This document shows, piece after piece, positions 54,901-64,000 of a stretch of 64,000 nt of DNA. The position numbers were made by a program, and so were the translations under genes. Numbering within the stretch: position 1 is the first letter of the stretch; each line of letters starts with the position of its first letter. A model generated the notes under the pieces. The model saw only the letters and a list, made by a program, of their open reading frames with translations. It was not told the DNA's origin and searched no databases. This stretch comes from Paludibacteraceae bacterium (GTDB taxonomy: Bacteria > Bacteroidota > Bacteroidia > Bacteroidales > Paludibacteraceae), in NCBI GenBank assembly GCA_017938155.1, contig JAGBCD010000025.1, forward strand, positions 1 through 64,000. Direction: 5' to 3'.

Positions 54901-55130
54901 ATAAACTGAGCTTCGCTGAAAAAGTTAGCTACGCTGAATGGTTAGTTACACTGAATGGTTAGCCCTGCGGGCTTGTTTCACGCCTTGCGGCTGTTGAAGG
55001 GTTTCACGCACCAAAGGTGCTTGTTTCACGCCTTACGGCTGTTGAAGGGTTTCACGCACCAAAGGTGCTGGTTCACGCCTTGCGGCTGTTTCATGCGCTT
55101 GCGCATCACCCTTCACGAAGTGACAACGTA
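54901..55130. repeat. 48-bp hairpin repeat cluster 2, inverted relative to cluster 1
   Basis: Reading the plus strand, units occupy 54993-55040 and 55041-55087, with a partial unit at 54960-54992 that starts AGCCCTGCGGGCT. Each holds GCACCAAAGGTGC and CACGCCTTACGGCTG hairpins. The flanks carry words such as CATGCGCTTGCGCATC that pair with words near cluster 1. Confidence 0.9.
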
Positions 55131-55134
55131 GTCT

Positions 55135-55269
55135 TTAGGTCCAAGAACCTTGTTGCTTGCCGATGCTTTCTAATGTGCCACCACCCATAGGAACAGGAGA
55201 CGAACACAAAATAGAAGACTCTATTACAGATACCTCAGTACAAGGAGATTGATAAACTTGTTTTTTCAT
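55135..55269 (-). CDS. 44-residue peptide gene coupled to the rRNA methyltransferase gene
   Basis: The frame ATG (55269-55267) to TAA (55137-55135) encodes 44 residues beginning MKKQVYQSPCTEVSVIESS and ending GGGTLESIGKQQGSWT. Its ATG overlaps the TGA of the upstream gene as ATGA, a sign of translational coupling. It is too short for most gene callers. Similar short peptides with a MKK...P..EV..IE start and a Gly-rich tail stand before surface lipoprotein genes in Bacteroidales, as I recall; here the FISUMP lipoprotein follows after the repeat cluster. Function is unknown. Confidence 0.7.
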   Translation of the reverse strand: MKKQVYQSPCTEVSVIESSILCSSPVPMGGGTLESIGKQQGSWT

Positions 55270-56531
55270 TTTTTACTATATTTTAGGTTGTGTTTATTGT
55301 TTTTCTTTTCATGAGCGAAGCGCGTCATTTCTCCGTTTTTGGAAGATGGTGCTGTCTGTTTGTTTTTGACAAAGTCCTTTCGTCCTCCTTGGAAGAGTTC
55401 GTATTGATTGAAGTGGCAGTCCAGTTCTCCATTCATCAAAGAAATACGTTTGCTTGGTTTGAGTCCGATGCATTTGAGAGCATCCTCGTTGCTGGAAATA
55501 ATCCATGCTGTGGCCCCTGCAAATTGATGCTTGAGTGTTGTACCCATATCGGCATACAATCGCAAGACATCTTTATCTTGTGCCAGACGTGCGCCATAAG
55601 GAGGATTGATGACTACCAATGCTCCGTGGGTGTCTTGTGCTTGAGCAGATGGTTTGAGTTCTTGCATACGGATTTGTTTGACCGTTACGCACGATTGTAC
55701 CCCTGCAGCTTTGATGTTCTTCATTGCCACTTGCACCGCATAGTAGCCCGCATCGCTGCCATAGATATGGTGATGGAACTCACGTTCTTTGGAATCATCG
55801 TTGTATATCTCGCTAAAGAGTTCTGCATCAAAGTCGTTCCATTTCTCGAATGCAAACCCTTTTCTAAAGATACCGGGAGCAATGTTTTGTGCGATGAGTG
55901 CTGCTTCTATCAATAATGTTCCCGAGCCACACATTGGGTCATAGAAATCGGATTGACCATTCCATCCTGCCAGCAACAGCATGCCTGCTGCCAGTGCCTC
56001 GTTGATAGGTGCCTCGGTATTGGCTACACGATACCCTCTTTTGTGCAAACTCTCTCCGCTACTATCCAAGGAGATGATGACTTGCGTACCTGCGATATGC
56101 ACGTTGAGGTTCATATCGGGGTCGCTAATCTTCACATTGGGTCGTTTGCCTTCGCGCTCTACCCACCAATCGGCTATGGCATCTTTGAGTCGATAGGTAG
56201 CATATTTGGAGTGACGGAACTCTTCGCTATACACCGTAGCATCGATAGCAAAACCAGTGGTGACGGTCATGTACTGACTCCAGTCTATCTCTTTCGCTTT
56301 TAGATATAGTTCATCGGCATTATTGGCCTTGAATTGTGCAATAGGTTTTAAGATGCGGGAGGCAGTGCGCAAACTGAAGTTTGCTTGGTACAACATACGT
56401 TTGTCCCCCGTGAAAGAGACAGCACGTCGCTCCACTTTCACATTATTGGCCCCTAAAGCAATAAGTTCCTCTGCCAAAACCGATTCTAAGCCTTTGAAGG
56501 TCTTAGCAATCATTTCAAATTCTTGTGACAT
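55266..56531 (-). CDS. THUMP-domain class I RNA methyltransferase (RlmL/YpsC family)
   Basis: The 421-residue protein has an N-terminal THUMP/ferredoxin-like part (MIAKTFKGLESVLAEELIALGANNVKVERRAVSF) and a C-terminal methyltransferase with DFYDPMCGSGTLLIEAALIA and the catalytic motif VINPPYG. The family N2-methylates guanosines of 23S rRNA. A lysine-rich tail of about 30 residues follows the domain. It is the first of a minus-strand run that includes the 44-residue gene. Confidence 0.92.
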   Translation of the reverse strand: MSQEFEMIAKTFKGLESVLAEELIALGANNVKVERRAVSFTGDKRMLYQANFSLRTASRILKPIAQFKANNADELYLKAKEIDWSQYMTVTTGFAIDATVYSEEFRHSKYATYRLKDAIADWWVEREGKRPNVKISDPDMNLNVHIAGTQVIISLDSSGESLHKRGYRVANTEAPINEALAAGMLLLAGWNGQSDFYDPMCGSGTLLIEAALIAQNIAPGIFRKGFAFEKWNDFDAELFSEIYNDDSKEREFHHHIYGSDAGYYAVQVAMKNIKAAGVQSCVTVKQIRMQELKPSAQAQDTHGALVVINPPYGARLAQDKDVLRLYADMGTTLKHQFAGATAWIISSNEDALKCIGLKPSKRISLMNGELDCHFNQYELFQGGRKDFVKNKQTAPSSKNGEMTRFAHEKKNNKHNLKYSKK

Positions 56532-56537
56532 GAATGC

Positions 56538-57170
56538 TTATTCTTCTACGATAGTAGCTTGTTTGAGATCTTCGTAATAGTGAGCAACGGTAGTTTGCAT
56601 GTAAGGGCTTACCCATAATCCTCCAATACCTAATGTGAGTATTGTCAGTAATATCCATCCTATGAAGGTGAGGTCCAACACAAAGAGGTTCCATTTGTGT
56701 CCGCGCATCATCTCTCTACTAAGCTTCAATGCCTCACGTGGGCTCAACTCGGGATAGTCTTGAATGAGATAAGGCACCATACGGTAAGCATAAGCCAAAA
56801 TAAAGGTACCTATTAGGAGCGTAACAATACCTATTCCCACCAAAATAATCATCATCAAAAGGTAAGTAGGAACGAAGGTGCGGTAATTGGTTTTGAATGA
56901 TTGTTTGGTGTTGTCAGTAATATTGTTGTCTCCGCGCACCAATTGTAACAATGCATTCGCAAATGCCCATTGCAATGGAGCAATCAAAAGAATAGAAACT
57001 ATTACGTTTAAGGAATTGCCTAACCATTCTGAATCTAACGATAATAATGCAACAACCGTTGATAGCAGGATCGTGATACCCATAATCAATAGCATTACAA
57101 TAGCAGATGTTTTCCAATTGCCGTTCAACGATTCTCTCGCTGCAGCACGATAGTCTGAATACGTTTTCAT
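56538..57170 (-). CDS. DUF975 integral membrane protein
   Basis: The 210-residue protein has about five membrane helices and typical DUF975 features: YRAAARESLNGNWKTSAIVMLLIMG at the start, the conserved YLLMMIILVGIGIVTLLIGTFILAYAYRMVPYLIQDYPELSPREALKLSREMMRGHKW block and WVSPYMQTTVAHYYEDL near the end. Function is unknown. It lies between ybeY and the methyltransferase gene, 14 bp from ybeY. Confidence 0.88.
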   Translation of the reverse strand: MKTYSDYRAAARESLNGNWKTSAIVMLLIMGITILLSTVVALLSLDSEWLGNSLNVIVSILLIAPLQWAFANALLQLVRGDNNITDNTKQSFKTNYRTFVPTYLLMMIILVGIGIVTLLIGTFILAYAYRMVPYLIQDYPELSPREALKLSREMMRGHKWNLFVLDLTFIGWILLTILTLGIGGLWVSPYMQTTVAHYYEDLKQATIVEE

Positions 57171-57184
57171 TGTTTTAATGTTTT

Positions 57185-57604
57185 TTATAGTTGATTTCTT
57201 AATACTAATGCTTGTTCTTCTTTCTGTGTCATGACTTGTTTGGTCTCGGGTGTTTTATCCCCTTGTCCCGTTAAATGCAACAAGGCATGAATCAGTATTC
57301 TATCCAGTTCCCTTTCGAACGTGTCTGCAACCATCTGAGCGTTGGAACGCACCGTGTCCAATGAGATAAACACATCTCCTGACAGGACAGTAGAAGTGGA
57401 ATAGTCAAACGTGATAACGTCGGTGTAATAATCGTGCTGTAGAAACTCTTGATTGACTTGCAATATCTTGTCGTCATCGCAGAAGATGTAGTTCAAGTTC
57501 CCCACTACGAAACCATAATTCGCAGCGACGAGTTGCATCCACTTAATCGTTTTCGGCACATTCAGTGGAGGCATTGATACATTGTCTGTCAAGAAGGTTA
57601 TCAT
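57185..57604 (-). CDS. ybeY: rRNA maturation endoribonuclease YbeY
   Basis: The 139-residue metal-dependent RNase acts in 16S rRNA 3'-end processing and ribosome quality control. It shows VNQEFLQHDYYTDVITFDYS, the SGDVFISLDTV segment and HALLHLTGQGDK. Two of the three metal histidines are seen; the third position of HxxxHxxxxxH is Asp, which I believe is usual in Bacteroidota. It follows typA by 3 bp. Confidence 0.93.
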   Translation of the reverse strand: MITFLTDNVSMPPLNVPKTIKWMQLVAANYGFVVGNLNYIFCDDDKILQVNQEFLQHDYYTDVITFDYSTSTVLSGDVFISLDTVRSNAQMVADTFERELDRILIHALLHLTGQGDKTPETKQVMTQKEEQALVLRNQL

Positions 57605-57607
57605 AGT

Positions 57608-59404
57608 TTAACGATTGGCACGTTTACGTTCTAACTCGTCCAAGATAATCTTACGGATGCGTAAGTGTTGTGGAGTCACTTCCACATATTCATCTTCCTT
57701 GATATACTCCAACGCCTCTTCCAAAGAGAAAATGATAGGAGGGGGCAATGTGGCTTTTTCGTCGGATGACTTGCTACGCATGTTGGTCAGTTTCTTGCTC
57801 TTGGTAACGTTGATGACAATGTCTCCTTCTTTGGCATTCTCTCCCACTACTTGTCCTGCATAGACTTCGTCTTGTGGGTTGATGAAGAAGCGTCCACGAT
57901 CTTGCAATTTGTCCAAAGCATAAGCGTAAGCTGTACCGCTCTCCATAGCAATTAGGCTACCATTGTTGCGTTTTTCTATCTCTCCCTTGTAGGGTTGGAA
58001 CTCCAAGAAACGGTGGGACATGATAGCTTCACCCGCGCTGACATTCATCACGTAGGTACGCATACCTATGATGCCTCGTGATGGGATGACAAACTCCAAT
58101 TGTACACGGTCGTTGACCATTTCCATTTTGGTCATTTCACCCTTGTGGGTAGAGACAAACTCAATAATCTTGCCACTGCATCCATCAGGACTATTGACAG
58201 TGAGTTGCTCTACTGGTTCGCACTTAACCCCATTGATTTCCTTGAATATCACTTGTGGTTGTCCCACTTGCAATTCGTATCCTTCGCGTCGCATGGTCTC
58301 AATCAAGACACTTAAGTGTAGCACACCACGTCCAAAGACATGCCATACATCTTCGGTTGGACTCTTCTCTACGCGAAGGGCTAAGTTCTTCTCCAACTCT
58401 TTGTTGAGACGTTCTTGGATATGGCGACTGGTAACGAACTTACCCTCTTTGCCAAAGAATGGGCTATCGTTGATGGTGAAGACCATGGACATGGTCGGTT
58501 CGTCAATAGCGATAGGTTTGAGTGGCTCAGGACTTTCGATGTCGCATATTGTGTCGCCGATCTCGAAACCATCAATACCTATCAACGCACATATATCTCC
58601 TGAACGAACCAAATCGGTTTTGACGTGTCCCATTCCTGAGAAAGTGTGTAGTTCTTTGATTTTGGTTTTGATGCGTGTGCCATCTTTTTTAGCCAAGGTG
58701 ACTTGTTGTCCATCCTTGAGTTCACCCCGATGAACGCGTCCTACAGCGATACGTCCTACGTAAGGGTTGTAATCCAAACTGGTTACCAACATTTGTGGTG
58801 TACCTTCCAGCACTTCAGGCGCAGGGATATATTCGATGATGGCATCCATGAGTGCCGTCAAATCGGTGGTAGGTTGTTTCCAATCGGTGGACATCCACCC
58901 ATTCTTGGCACTACCATAAATGGTTTGAAAATCCAATTGCTCATCGGTAGCGTCCAAGTTGAGCATGAGGTCAAAGACAGCCTCTTGCACCTCGTCTGGA
59001 CGGCAATTGAGTTTATCCACTTTATTGATTACCACAATTGGCTTGAGGTCCATTTCCAATGCTTTTTGCAATACAAAACGTGTTTGCGGCATAGGTCCTT
59101 CAAAAGCATCTACCAACAGCAAGACTCCATCTGCCATATTCAATACACGTTCCACTTCCCCTCCAAAATCCGCGTGTCCCGGGGTGTCAATGATGTTGAT
59201 TTTGTACCCTTTGTAGTCAATAGCAACGTTCTTTGCAAGGATGGTTATACCACGCTCACGCTCCAACTCGTTGTTATCCAAGATAAGTTCTCCCTTTGAC
59301 TCGTTGTCTCTAAACAGATTCGCTGTATAAAGCATCTTATCCACCAAGGTCGTTTTGCCATGGTCAACGTGTGCAATGATTGCGATGTTTCGAATTTTTT
59401 GCAT
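57608..59404 (-). CDS. typA: Translational GTPase TypA/BipA
   Basis: The 598-residue ribosome-binding GTPase has G1 [12 protein letters not shown], the effector threonine region [13 protein letters not shown]3 [13 protein letters not shown]4 NKVD, and the C-terminal BipA-specific part ([30 protein letters not shown]). It acts in stress-time ribosome assembly and translation. It has its own promoter. Confidence 0.97.
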   Translation of the reverse strand: MQKIRNIAIIAHVDHGKTTLVDKMLYTANLFRDNESKGELILDNNELERERGITILAKNVAIDYKGYKINIIDTPGHADFGGEVERVLNMADGVLLLVDAFEGPMPQTRFVLQKALEMDLKPIVVINKVDKLNCRPDEVQEAVFDLMLNLDATDEQLDFQTIYGSAKNGWMSTDWKQPTTDLTALMDAIIEYIPAPEVLEGTPQMLVTSLDYNPYVGRIAVGRVHRGELKDGQQVTLAKKDGTRIKTKIKELHTFSGMGHVKTDLVRSGDICALIGIDGFEIGDTICDIESPEPLKPIAIDEPTMSMVFTINDSPFFGKEGKFVTSRHIQERLNKELEKNLALRVEKSPTEDVWHVFGRGVLHLSVLIETMRREGYELQVGQPQVIFKEINGVKCEPVEQLTVNSPDGCSGKIIEFVSTHKGEMTKMEMVNDRVQLEFVIPSRGIIGMRTYVMNVSAGEAIMSHRFLEFQPYKGEIEKRNNGSLIAMESGTAYAYALDKLQDRGRFFINPQDEVYAGQVVGENAKEGDIVINVTKSKKLTNMRSKSSDEKATLPPPIIFSLEEALEYIKEDEYVEVTPQHLRIRKIILDELERKRANR

Positions 59405-59448
59405 AATATGTTTGGTTTGCGATATAAAAACAGACTAAAAATAACGTG

Positions 59449-59479
59449 CAAAGTTACACATAATAATTCACATACACAA
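59449..59479 (-). promoter_or_regulatory. Promoter of the typA operon
   Basis: Minus-strand TTG (59479-59477), 20-nt spacer, TAACTTTG (59456-59449), 45 bp before the start codon. Confidence 0.8.
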
Positions 59480-59595
59480 ACACTCCTTCGAAATTTCTCA
59501 TACAAAAACCACAAAGGATAGCATTCGCCATTCAGCAATAGCATCCGTATGTGTATTGCAAAATGAGGTAAATCTTCTATTATATGCGATTTTTC

Positions 59596-59627
59596 TTGCA
59601 TAATCTCAAAAAAAAACATTACCTTTG
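59596..59627 (+). promoter_or_regulatory. Promoter of the Tat/ferredoxin operon
   Basis: TTG (59596-59598), 21-nt spacer, TACCTTTG (59620-59627). It is 21 bp before the ATG at 59649 and would drive five tightly packed genes. Confidence 0.8.
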
Positions 59628-59648
59628 TGTCCAAAATTCTTCATTCGT

Positions 59649-60149
59649 ATGAAACGTCTGTTTATTCAGTCTCTATTGTTTTGTTGCTTGGTTGGCACCC
59701 TCTATGGTTGCCATGCTACAAGATCGCAGGAGAAAAGCACAGGTGAGCAAATGCTTGAAATGCTCAATCAACAACATCTGAGTCTTTTGGTTTATAACGA
59801 CAGCACACTCTCTACCCATGCCAATCGTGGTGTACGTGACCTTCTAATGCTTATCAGCACGCAGCCCGAACGCCTACAAGGCGCTATCGTTGCAGATAAG
59901 ATTATCGGCAAAGCCGCAGCAGCCATCATGGCAACAGGCGGGGTAGTAGAAGTACATACCAATATCATCAGTACCCCTGCACGACAACTATTAGAAGCAG
60001 AGGGAATACAAGTGGTTGCCACAGAAGAAGTACCACAAATACTCAATCAAAATAAGTCGCAGATGTGTCCTATCGATGCCCAATTGGAAGGAATAGAAAC
60101 GATGGAAGAATGCGTAACCGTTTTACAAAACATGTTCCTCACATTATGA
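59649..60149 (+). CDS. DUF1893 domain lipoprotein
   Basis: The 166-residue protein has a lipobox ending at about Cys21 (VGTLYGC) and then the DUF1893 fold (LSLLVYNDSTLSTHANRGVRDLLMLI, GAIVADKIIGKAAAAIMATGGVVEVHTNIIS). The ATG at 59649 was chosen because the frame-opening TTG at 59625 lies in the -7 box. It overlaps the next gene by ATGA. DUF1893 proteins look related to the deaminase-like fold, but this one has no proven reaction. Confidence 0.85.
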   Translation: MKRLFIQSLLFCCLVGTLYGCHATRSQEKSTGEQMLEMLNQQHLSLLVYNDSTLSTHANRGVRDLLMLISTQPERLQGAIVADKIIGKAAAAIMATGGVVEVHTNIISTPARQLLEAEGIQVVATEEVPQILNQNKSQMCPIDAQLEGIETMEECVTVLQNMFLTL

Positions 60150-61645
60150 AACACCCCCACCATTTACTTCGTACCATACGAATCGTATTGGCTACCTTCT
60201 TTTTTGTAGCCATCACGTTGCTATTCCTTGGATTGGGTAGTCAGTTCAACCTTTGGTTGAGTTGGGTAGCTCAAATACAATTCCTCCCTGCATTGATAGC
60301 ATTGGATTTTGCTATACTGATTGGGTTGATACTTCTCACACTCCTTTTCGGGCGAATCTATTGCAGTGTGATATGCCCTCTGGGTGTGATGCAAGACTTG
60401 TTCGGTTGGATGGGTAAAAAACAGAAGAAAAACCGTTACCATTACTCCCCCGAAAAGAAATGGTTGCGTTATGGAGTATTGGTTATATTCGTTATCTGCC
60501 TTGTTTTGGGTTTTGCTCCTGTGACTACCCTACTGGCTCCCTACTCTGCTTATGGGCGCATCGTCAATTCCCTTTTCCGACCCCTCTACGACCTACTCAA
60601 TAATGGTTTGGCTGCATTAGACACACATTTTGAGTGGTATGTAATTCCTCATCACGAATTATGGTTGCGCAGCGTTACCACATTGGTGGTAGCCCTACTG
60701 ACATTTGTCGTGCTGGGTATATTGGCGTGGAGGAATGGTCGAACCTACTGCAATAGTATTTGCCCCGTTGGAACCATTCTTTCATTCTTTGCTCGCTTCT
60801 CGTTCTTCCGCATACAAGTGGACAAAAACAAGTGCAACCAATGCTCATTGTGCGAGAAAAACTGCAAAGCATCTGCTATTGATTCCAAGTCAGGGACAGT
60901 AGATTATTCTCGTTGTGTGACTTGCGGCGACTGCTTAGATAAATGCAAGCAAGACGCATTGCATTATCAGCCTCTCCTATCGATTGCAAAGAACACTTCC
61001 TCTTCTACACCAGTCTCGTCCGAACGTCGAGCTATGTTGACAGGCACTCTACTGGCCGTAGGTAGTGCAGCCATGGCACAAGCGAAAATCAAAGTGGATG
61101 GAGGATTGGCGGAGATAGAAGAGAAACAAGTTCCTCAACGTGAGACCCCTATTACCCCACCAGGTTCTCTCTCGGCACGTAACCTACAACGACATTGCAC
61201 TGCATGCCAGTTGTGCGTGAGTGCTTGCCCCAACAACGTGCTTCACCCATCCTCTGACCCCTTGCGTCTAATGCAACCCGAGATGTCGTTTGAACGAGGA
61301 TTTTGCCGTCCCGAGTGCAACGAATGTTCGCAAGTGTGCCCCACTCAAGCGATTCATCCTATACAACCCGAAGATAAAACAGCTATTCGCATCGGTAAGG
61401 CTGTTTGGATAGCAGACAATTGCATTCCTATCACGAACAGGGATAGTTGTAATGCATGCGCACAACATTGCCCTGCAGAGGCCATCATGATGGTGGATTA
61501 TACCACCAAAGAAGGAAAGAAAACACAAGTGCCAGCCATTGATACAGAAAAATGTATCGGGTGCGGCAAATGTGAATACCTATGTCCTGCACGACCATTC
61601 AGTGCTATATACGTAGAAGGATACACCATTCATCACAAAGACTGA
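60146..61645 (+). CDS. NapH-like membrane polyferredoxin with an internal Tat signal and NapG-like domain
   Basis: The 499-residue protein has several membrane helices, the CxxxCP motifs IYCSVICPLG (73-77) and TYCNSICPVG (202-206), and two cytoplasmic 4Fe-4S motifs (Cys230-240, Cys257-267). A linker then holds SSERRAMLTGTLLAVGSAAMAQA (291-313), which looks like a twin-arginine signal inside the chain, followed by further cysteine clusters (351-361, 387-398, 435-442, 470-480). The first half is like NapH/YccM, the second like NapG. It probably passes electrons from the quinone pool to the aldo/keto reductase made by the next gene. It starts at ATGA coupled to the DUF1893 gene. Confidence 0.9.
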   Translation: MKHPHHLLRTIRIVLATFFFVAITLLFLGLGSQFNLWLSWVAQIQFLPALIALDFAILIGLILLTLLFGRIYCSVICPLGVMQDLFGWMGKKQKKNRYHYSPEKKWLRYGVLVIFVICLVLGFAPVTTLLAPYSAYGRIVNSLFRPLYDLLNNGLAALDTHFEWYVIPHHELWLRSVTTLVVALLTFVVLGILAWRNGRTYCNSICPVGTILSFFARFSFFRIQVDKNKCNQCSLCEKNCKASAIDSKSGTVDYSRCVTCGDCLDKCKQDALHYQPLLSIAKNTSSSTPVSSERRAMLTGTLLAVGSAAMAQAKIKVDGGLAEIEEKQVPQRETPITPPGSLSARNLQRHCTACQLCVSACPNNVLHPSSDPLRLMQPEMSFERGFCRPECNECSQVCPTQAIHPIQPEDKTAIRIGKAVWIADNCIPITNRDSCNACAQHCPAEAIMMVDYTTKEGKKTQVPAIDTEKCIGCGKCEYLCPARPFSAIYVEGYTIHHKD

Positions 61646-61647
61646 TT

Positions 61648-63027
61648 ATGAACAGACGAGAATTTATCAAACATACAACCGCTGCTGTAGCAGGAACATC
61701 CCTATTGCTCAGTGCATGCAACAAGAAAACAGAATCCTCCCCTACCGCATCCGCTAAAGGAGAGATGAGTAAACGTATCAACCCCAACACGGGTGACGAG
61801 GTATCCTTGTTAGGATATGGCATGATGCGTCTGCCTGGCAAAGAGGTAGCAGAAGGGGCTCCCTATGAATTGGACCAGGCAGTAATCAATGAACTGGTGG
61901 ATTATGCACTCGAACATGGGGTAAACTATTTTGACACCGCCCCCGTCTATTGTCGAGGTTTATCGGAGCAAGCAACCGGAACAGCTCTCGCCCGACACCC
62001 TCGCAACAAGTATTTTGTGGCTACCAAACTGAGCAATTTCTCCCCTGATACATGGAGTCGCGAGGAGTCGATGGCAATGTTTGAGCGTTCGTTGAAGTAC
62101 TTACAAACTGATTATGTGGATTATTTGCTGCTCCATAGTGTAGGCGGAACAGCGGCAGGCAAAAACTCCATACAAACATTTGAAGGAAGGTATATAGATA
62201 ATGGTATTTTGGATTGGCTGGTAGAACAAAAAGCCAAAGGACGCATCCGTAATCTCGGTTTTTCGTATCATGGCGACGTAAACATCTTTGATATGTTGCT
62301 CCGTTGGCATGATGAAGGGAAATACCATTGGGACTTCGTACAAATACAATTGAACTTCTTGGATTGGAACCATGCCAAGGTGCAGAGTGCTGGTAACACC
62401 AACGCGTCGTATCTATATGCAGAATTGGAGAAACGTGGTATTCCGAGCATCGTCATGGAACCTCTCTTGGGTGGACGTCTGGCCAAACAGCCTGCACATA
62501 TCCTCCGCGAGATGAAACAAAAAGATATTCATGCCACTCCTGCCGAATGGGCATTCCGCTATGCAGGTACCCCTAAAGGCATCCTTACCGTGCTGAGCGG
62601 TATGACCTACATGGAACACCTGAAAGAAAACTGTGCAACGTACTCTCCGTTGCGTCCTATCACGCCTGAAGAAGACCGCATGCTCATGCAACTGGCAGAT
62701 GCTATATGCAACCTCAAAGCAATCCCTTGCACCGCTTGCAACTATTGCATGCCTTGTCCATACGGAATAGATATACCCGCAGTATTTGGATACTACAACG
62801 CATGCCTCACCGAAGGACTATTGCCCGAAGGAGACAAGCATGACACTGCCTATCGCAAAGCAAAAAAAAAATGGCTCGTCGGTTACGACAAGAAAGTGGA
62901 ACGTATGCGACAAGCAGACCACTGTATCGGATGTAAACATTGTCTATCTCATTGCCCACAACGCATCAACATTCCTGCACAGATGCAAATGATAGACAAC
63001 ATAGCAGAACAGCTAAAACAATCATAA
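61648..63027 (+). CDS. Tat-exported aldo/keto reductase with C-terminal ferredoxin domain
   Basis: The 459-residue protein has a twin-arginine signal [23 protein letters not shown] with a lipobox Cys24, so a Tat-exported lipoprotein is likely. The AKR barrel shows [35 protein letters not shown] and LLLHSVGG with the expected Asp, Tyr, Lys and His. The C-terminus has [17 protein letters not shown] and [18 protein letters not shown] iron-sulfur motifs. The substrate is unknown. It starts 2 bp after the upstream stop. Confidence 0.9.
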   Translation: MNRREFIKHTTAAVAGTSLLLSACNKKTESSPTASAKGEMSKRINPNTGDEVSLLGYGMMRLPGKEVAEGAPYELDQAVINELVDYALEHGVNYFDTAPVYCRGLSEQATGTALARHPRNKYFVATKLSNFSPDTWSREESMAMFERSLKYLQTDYVDYLLLHSVGGTAAGKNSIQTFEGRYIDNGILDWLVEQKAKGRIRNLGFSYHGDVNIFDMLLRWHDEGKYHWDFVQIQLNFLDWNHAKVQSAGNTNASYLYAELEKRGIPSIVMEPLLGGRLAKQPAHILREMKQKDIHATPAEWAFRYAGTPKGILTVLSGMTYMEHLKENCATYSPLRPITPEEDRMLMQLADAICNLKAIPCTACNYCMPCPYGIDIPAVFGYYNACLTEGLLPEGDKHDTAYRKAKKKWLVGYDKKVERMRQADHCIGCKHCLSHCPQRINIPAQMQMIDNIAEQLKQS

Positions 63028-63046
63028 CTATAAATACAATACAATT

Positions 63047-63235
63047 ATGTTAGGTACTTGGGAAATTATTTTAATCGTACTCGTCGTTTTACTCATCTTT
63101 GGAGGCAAGAAAATTCCCGAATTGATGCGTGGTTTAGGTAAAGGCATACGCTCCTTCAAAGATGGCATGAACGGAAAAGAAGAAAGTACAGCAACACAAG
63201 TAAAAGAAGAGGAAAAGAAAGACGATGTCAAATAA
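63047..63235 (+). CDS. tatA: Sec-independent protein translocase TatA
   Basis: The 62-residue protein has one N-terminal membrane helix ([22 protein letters not shown]) with the FGxKK(I/L)PEL hinge, an amphipathic helix ([14 protein letters not shown]) and a charged tail. No TatB gene follows; Bacteroidota use a TatAC system. It overlaps tatC by 11 bp. Confidence 0.97.
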   Translation: MLGTWEIILIVLVVLLIFGGKKIPELMRGLGKGIRSFKDGMNGKEESTATQVKEEEKKDDVK

Positions 63236-63992
63236 CCTCTCATTTTGGGAGCACTTGGATGAGTTACGCAGTGTTTTGTTGAAATCACTGGGGGCATGGT
63301 GTATCGCTACCCTTGTGGCATTCATCTTCAAAGAGCCACTCTTTGCTTTCCTTTTTGCCCCAACACAATCGGACTTTGTGTTGTATCGTTGGTTATGCCA
63401 GTTGGGGCAAGCCGTCGGCTGGGAAGGACTATGCCCAGAAAGTGTGCATATACATTTTATCAACACCGAACTGACGGCACAGTTTATGAGTCACCTACAA
63501 GTGTCTATGTTGGCAGGTCTGGTGCTTGCGTTGCCATTCATTATTTGGTGGGCATACGGTTTTATCTCTCCAGCCTTGTACGAACAAGAACGTCGTTATG
63601 GCATCGTATTATCAATAACATCCTTGTTTCTTTTCGCAGTGGGTGTAGCATTGAGTTATTTGCTTATTTTCCCTCTTTCATTTAGGTTTCTGGGCACCTA
63701 TCAAGTAACCTCTTTGGTGGTTAACCAAATTAGCCTATCGTCGTATATGTCACTTTTTTTGGTGTTGACAATCTTGATGGGATTGCTATGCGAAATACCT
63801 GTATTAACATGGCTTCTCTCGCGGATGGGTATTCTGGAACGAGAGCATCTGCGCCGTTATAGACGTCATGTCTTTGTGGCTATCCTTATTCTTTGCGCTG
63901 TTATTACCCCAACAGGCGACCCGTTTACTTTGCTACTGATTACTCTACCTATCTATCTACTCTACGAACTGAGTATTGTAATTATCAAATAG
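63225..63992 (+). CDS. tatC: Sec-independent protein translocase TatC
   Basis: The 255-residue protein has six membrane helices and the TatC signatures: [19 protein letters not shown] at the start, [42 protein letters not shown], and [26 protein letters not shown]. It binds twin-arginine signals. The stop at 63990-63992 is eight bases from the window end, so the gene is complete. Its position next to Tat substrates suggests a dedicated export unit. Confidence 0.97.
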   Translation: MSNNLSFWEHLDELRSVLLKSLGAWCIATLVAFIFKEPLFAFLFAPTQSDFVLYRWLCQLGQAVGWEGLCPESVHIHFINTELTAQFMSHLQVSMLAGLVLALPFIIWWAYGFISPALYEQERRYGIVLSITSLFLFAVGVALSYLLIFPLSFRFLGTYQVTSLVVNQISLSSYMSLFLVLTILMGLLCEIPVLTWLLSRMGILEREHLRRYRRHVFVAILILCAVITPTGDPFTLLLITLPIYLLYELSIVIIK

Positions 63993-64000
63993 GATACGGA

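Overview
The window is a chromosomal segment of a Bacteroidota, most likely an uncultured gut-type Bacteroidales. Four things support this. A complete type IX secretion core is present (PorP/K/L/M/N, 25.5-31.4 kb). At least a dozen promoters match the Bacteroidetes form TTG-N19-21-TAnnTTTG. An LPS gene (waaA) and outer-membrane proteins point to a Gram-negative envelope, and the lipoproteins, DUF2795, DUF3098, DUF4290 and BT_3928-like proteins are typical of this phylum. I cannot name the genus from the sequence alone. There is no rRNA, prophage, CRISPR array or intact insertion sequence. Two tRNAs are present: Asp(GTC) and Arg(ACG).

Layout. 0-3.8 kb (+): a CsgG-like protein fused to a FISUMP-type domain, a lipoprotein esterase and a GHL10 glycosidase-like protein. 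3.8-9.3 kb (-): acyl-CoA synthetase, thioesterase, a TPR-like secreted protein, PPi-dependent phosphofructokinase and panB. 9.5 kb: tRNA-Asp. 9.7-16.4 kb (-): a five-gene efflux operon (tetR, tolC, adaptor, RND pump, PII-like protein). 16.4-18.5 kb: a loose region with an 11-bp-period repeat array, yccF and a lipocalin. 18.5-25.4 kb (-): polA (lacking the 3'-5' exonuclease motifs), ung, queA, truB, uppP, DUF3098 and ftsX. 25.5-31.7 kb (-): the type IX secretion operon. 31.8-42.7 kb (-): housekeeping genes (cobalamin adenosyltransferase, methyltransferase, tRNA-Arg, hpt, rsgA, frr, pyrH, tpiA, hisS, waaA). 42.8-44.5 kb (+): tsaD and an exosortase-family gene. 44.5-49.3 kb (-): antiporter, uvrA and a short DUF4290 protein.

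The accessory hot spot is 49.3-55.3 kb. Two clusters of a 48-bp hairpin-bearing repeat lie in inverted orientation about 5.3 kb apart. They bracket a secreted nuclease/phosphatase, ssb, a small unknown protein next to a second 11-bp repeat array, a REP-associated-type Y1 transposase with a DprA-like tail broken by one in-frame amber codon, and a large FISUMP lipoprotein with a GC-rich, tyrosine-rich 3' end. A 44-codon gene, coupled by ATGA to the upstream rRNA methyltransferase, sits just outside the repeat cluster.

55.2-59.4 kb (-) holds rlmL-like, DUF975, ybeY and typA. 59.6-64.0 kb (+) is a compact operon: DUF1893 lipoprotein, a NapH/NapG-like polyferredoxin with an internal twin-arginine signal, a Tat-signal aldo/keto reductase with ferredoxin tail, tatA and tatC. 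The Tat transporter is thus encoded together with its probable substrates.
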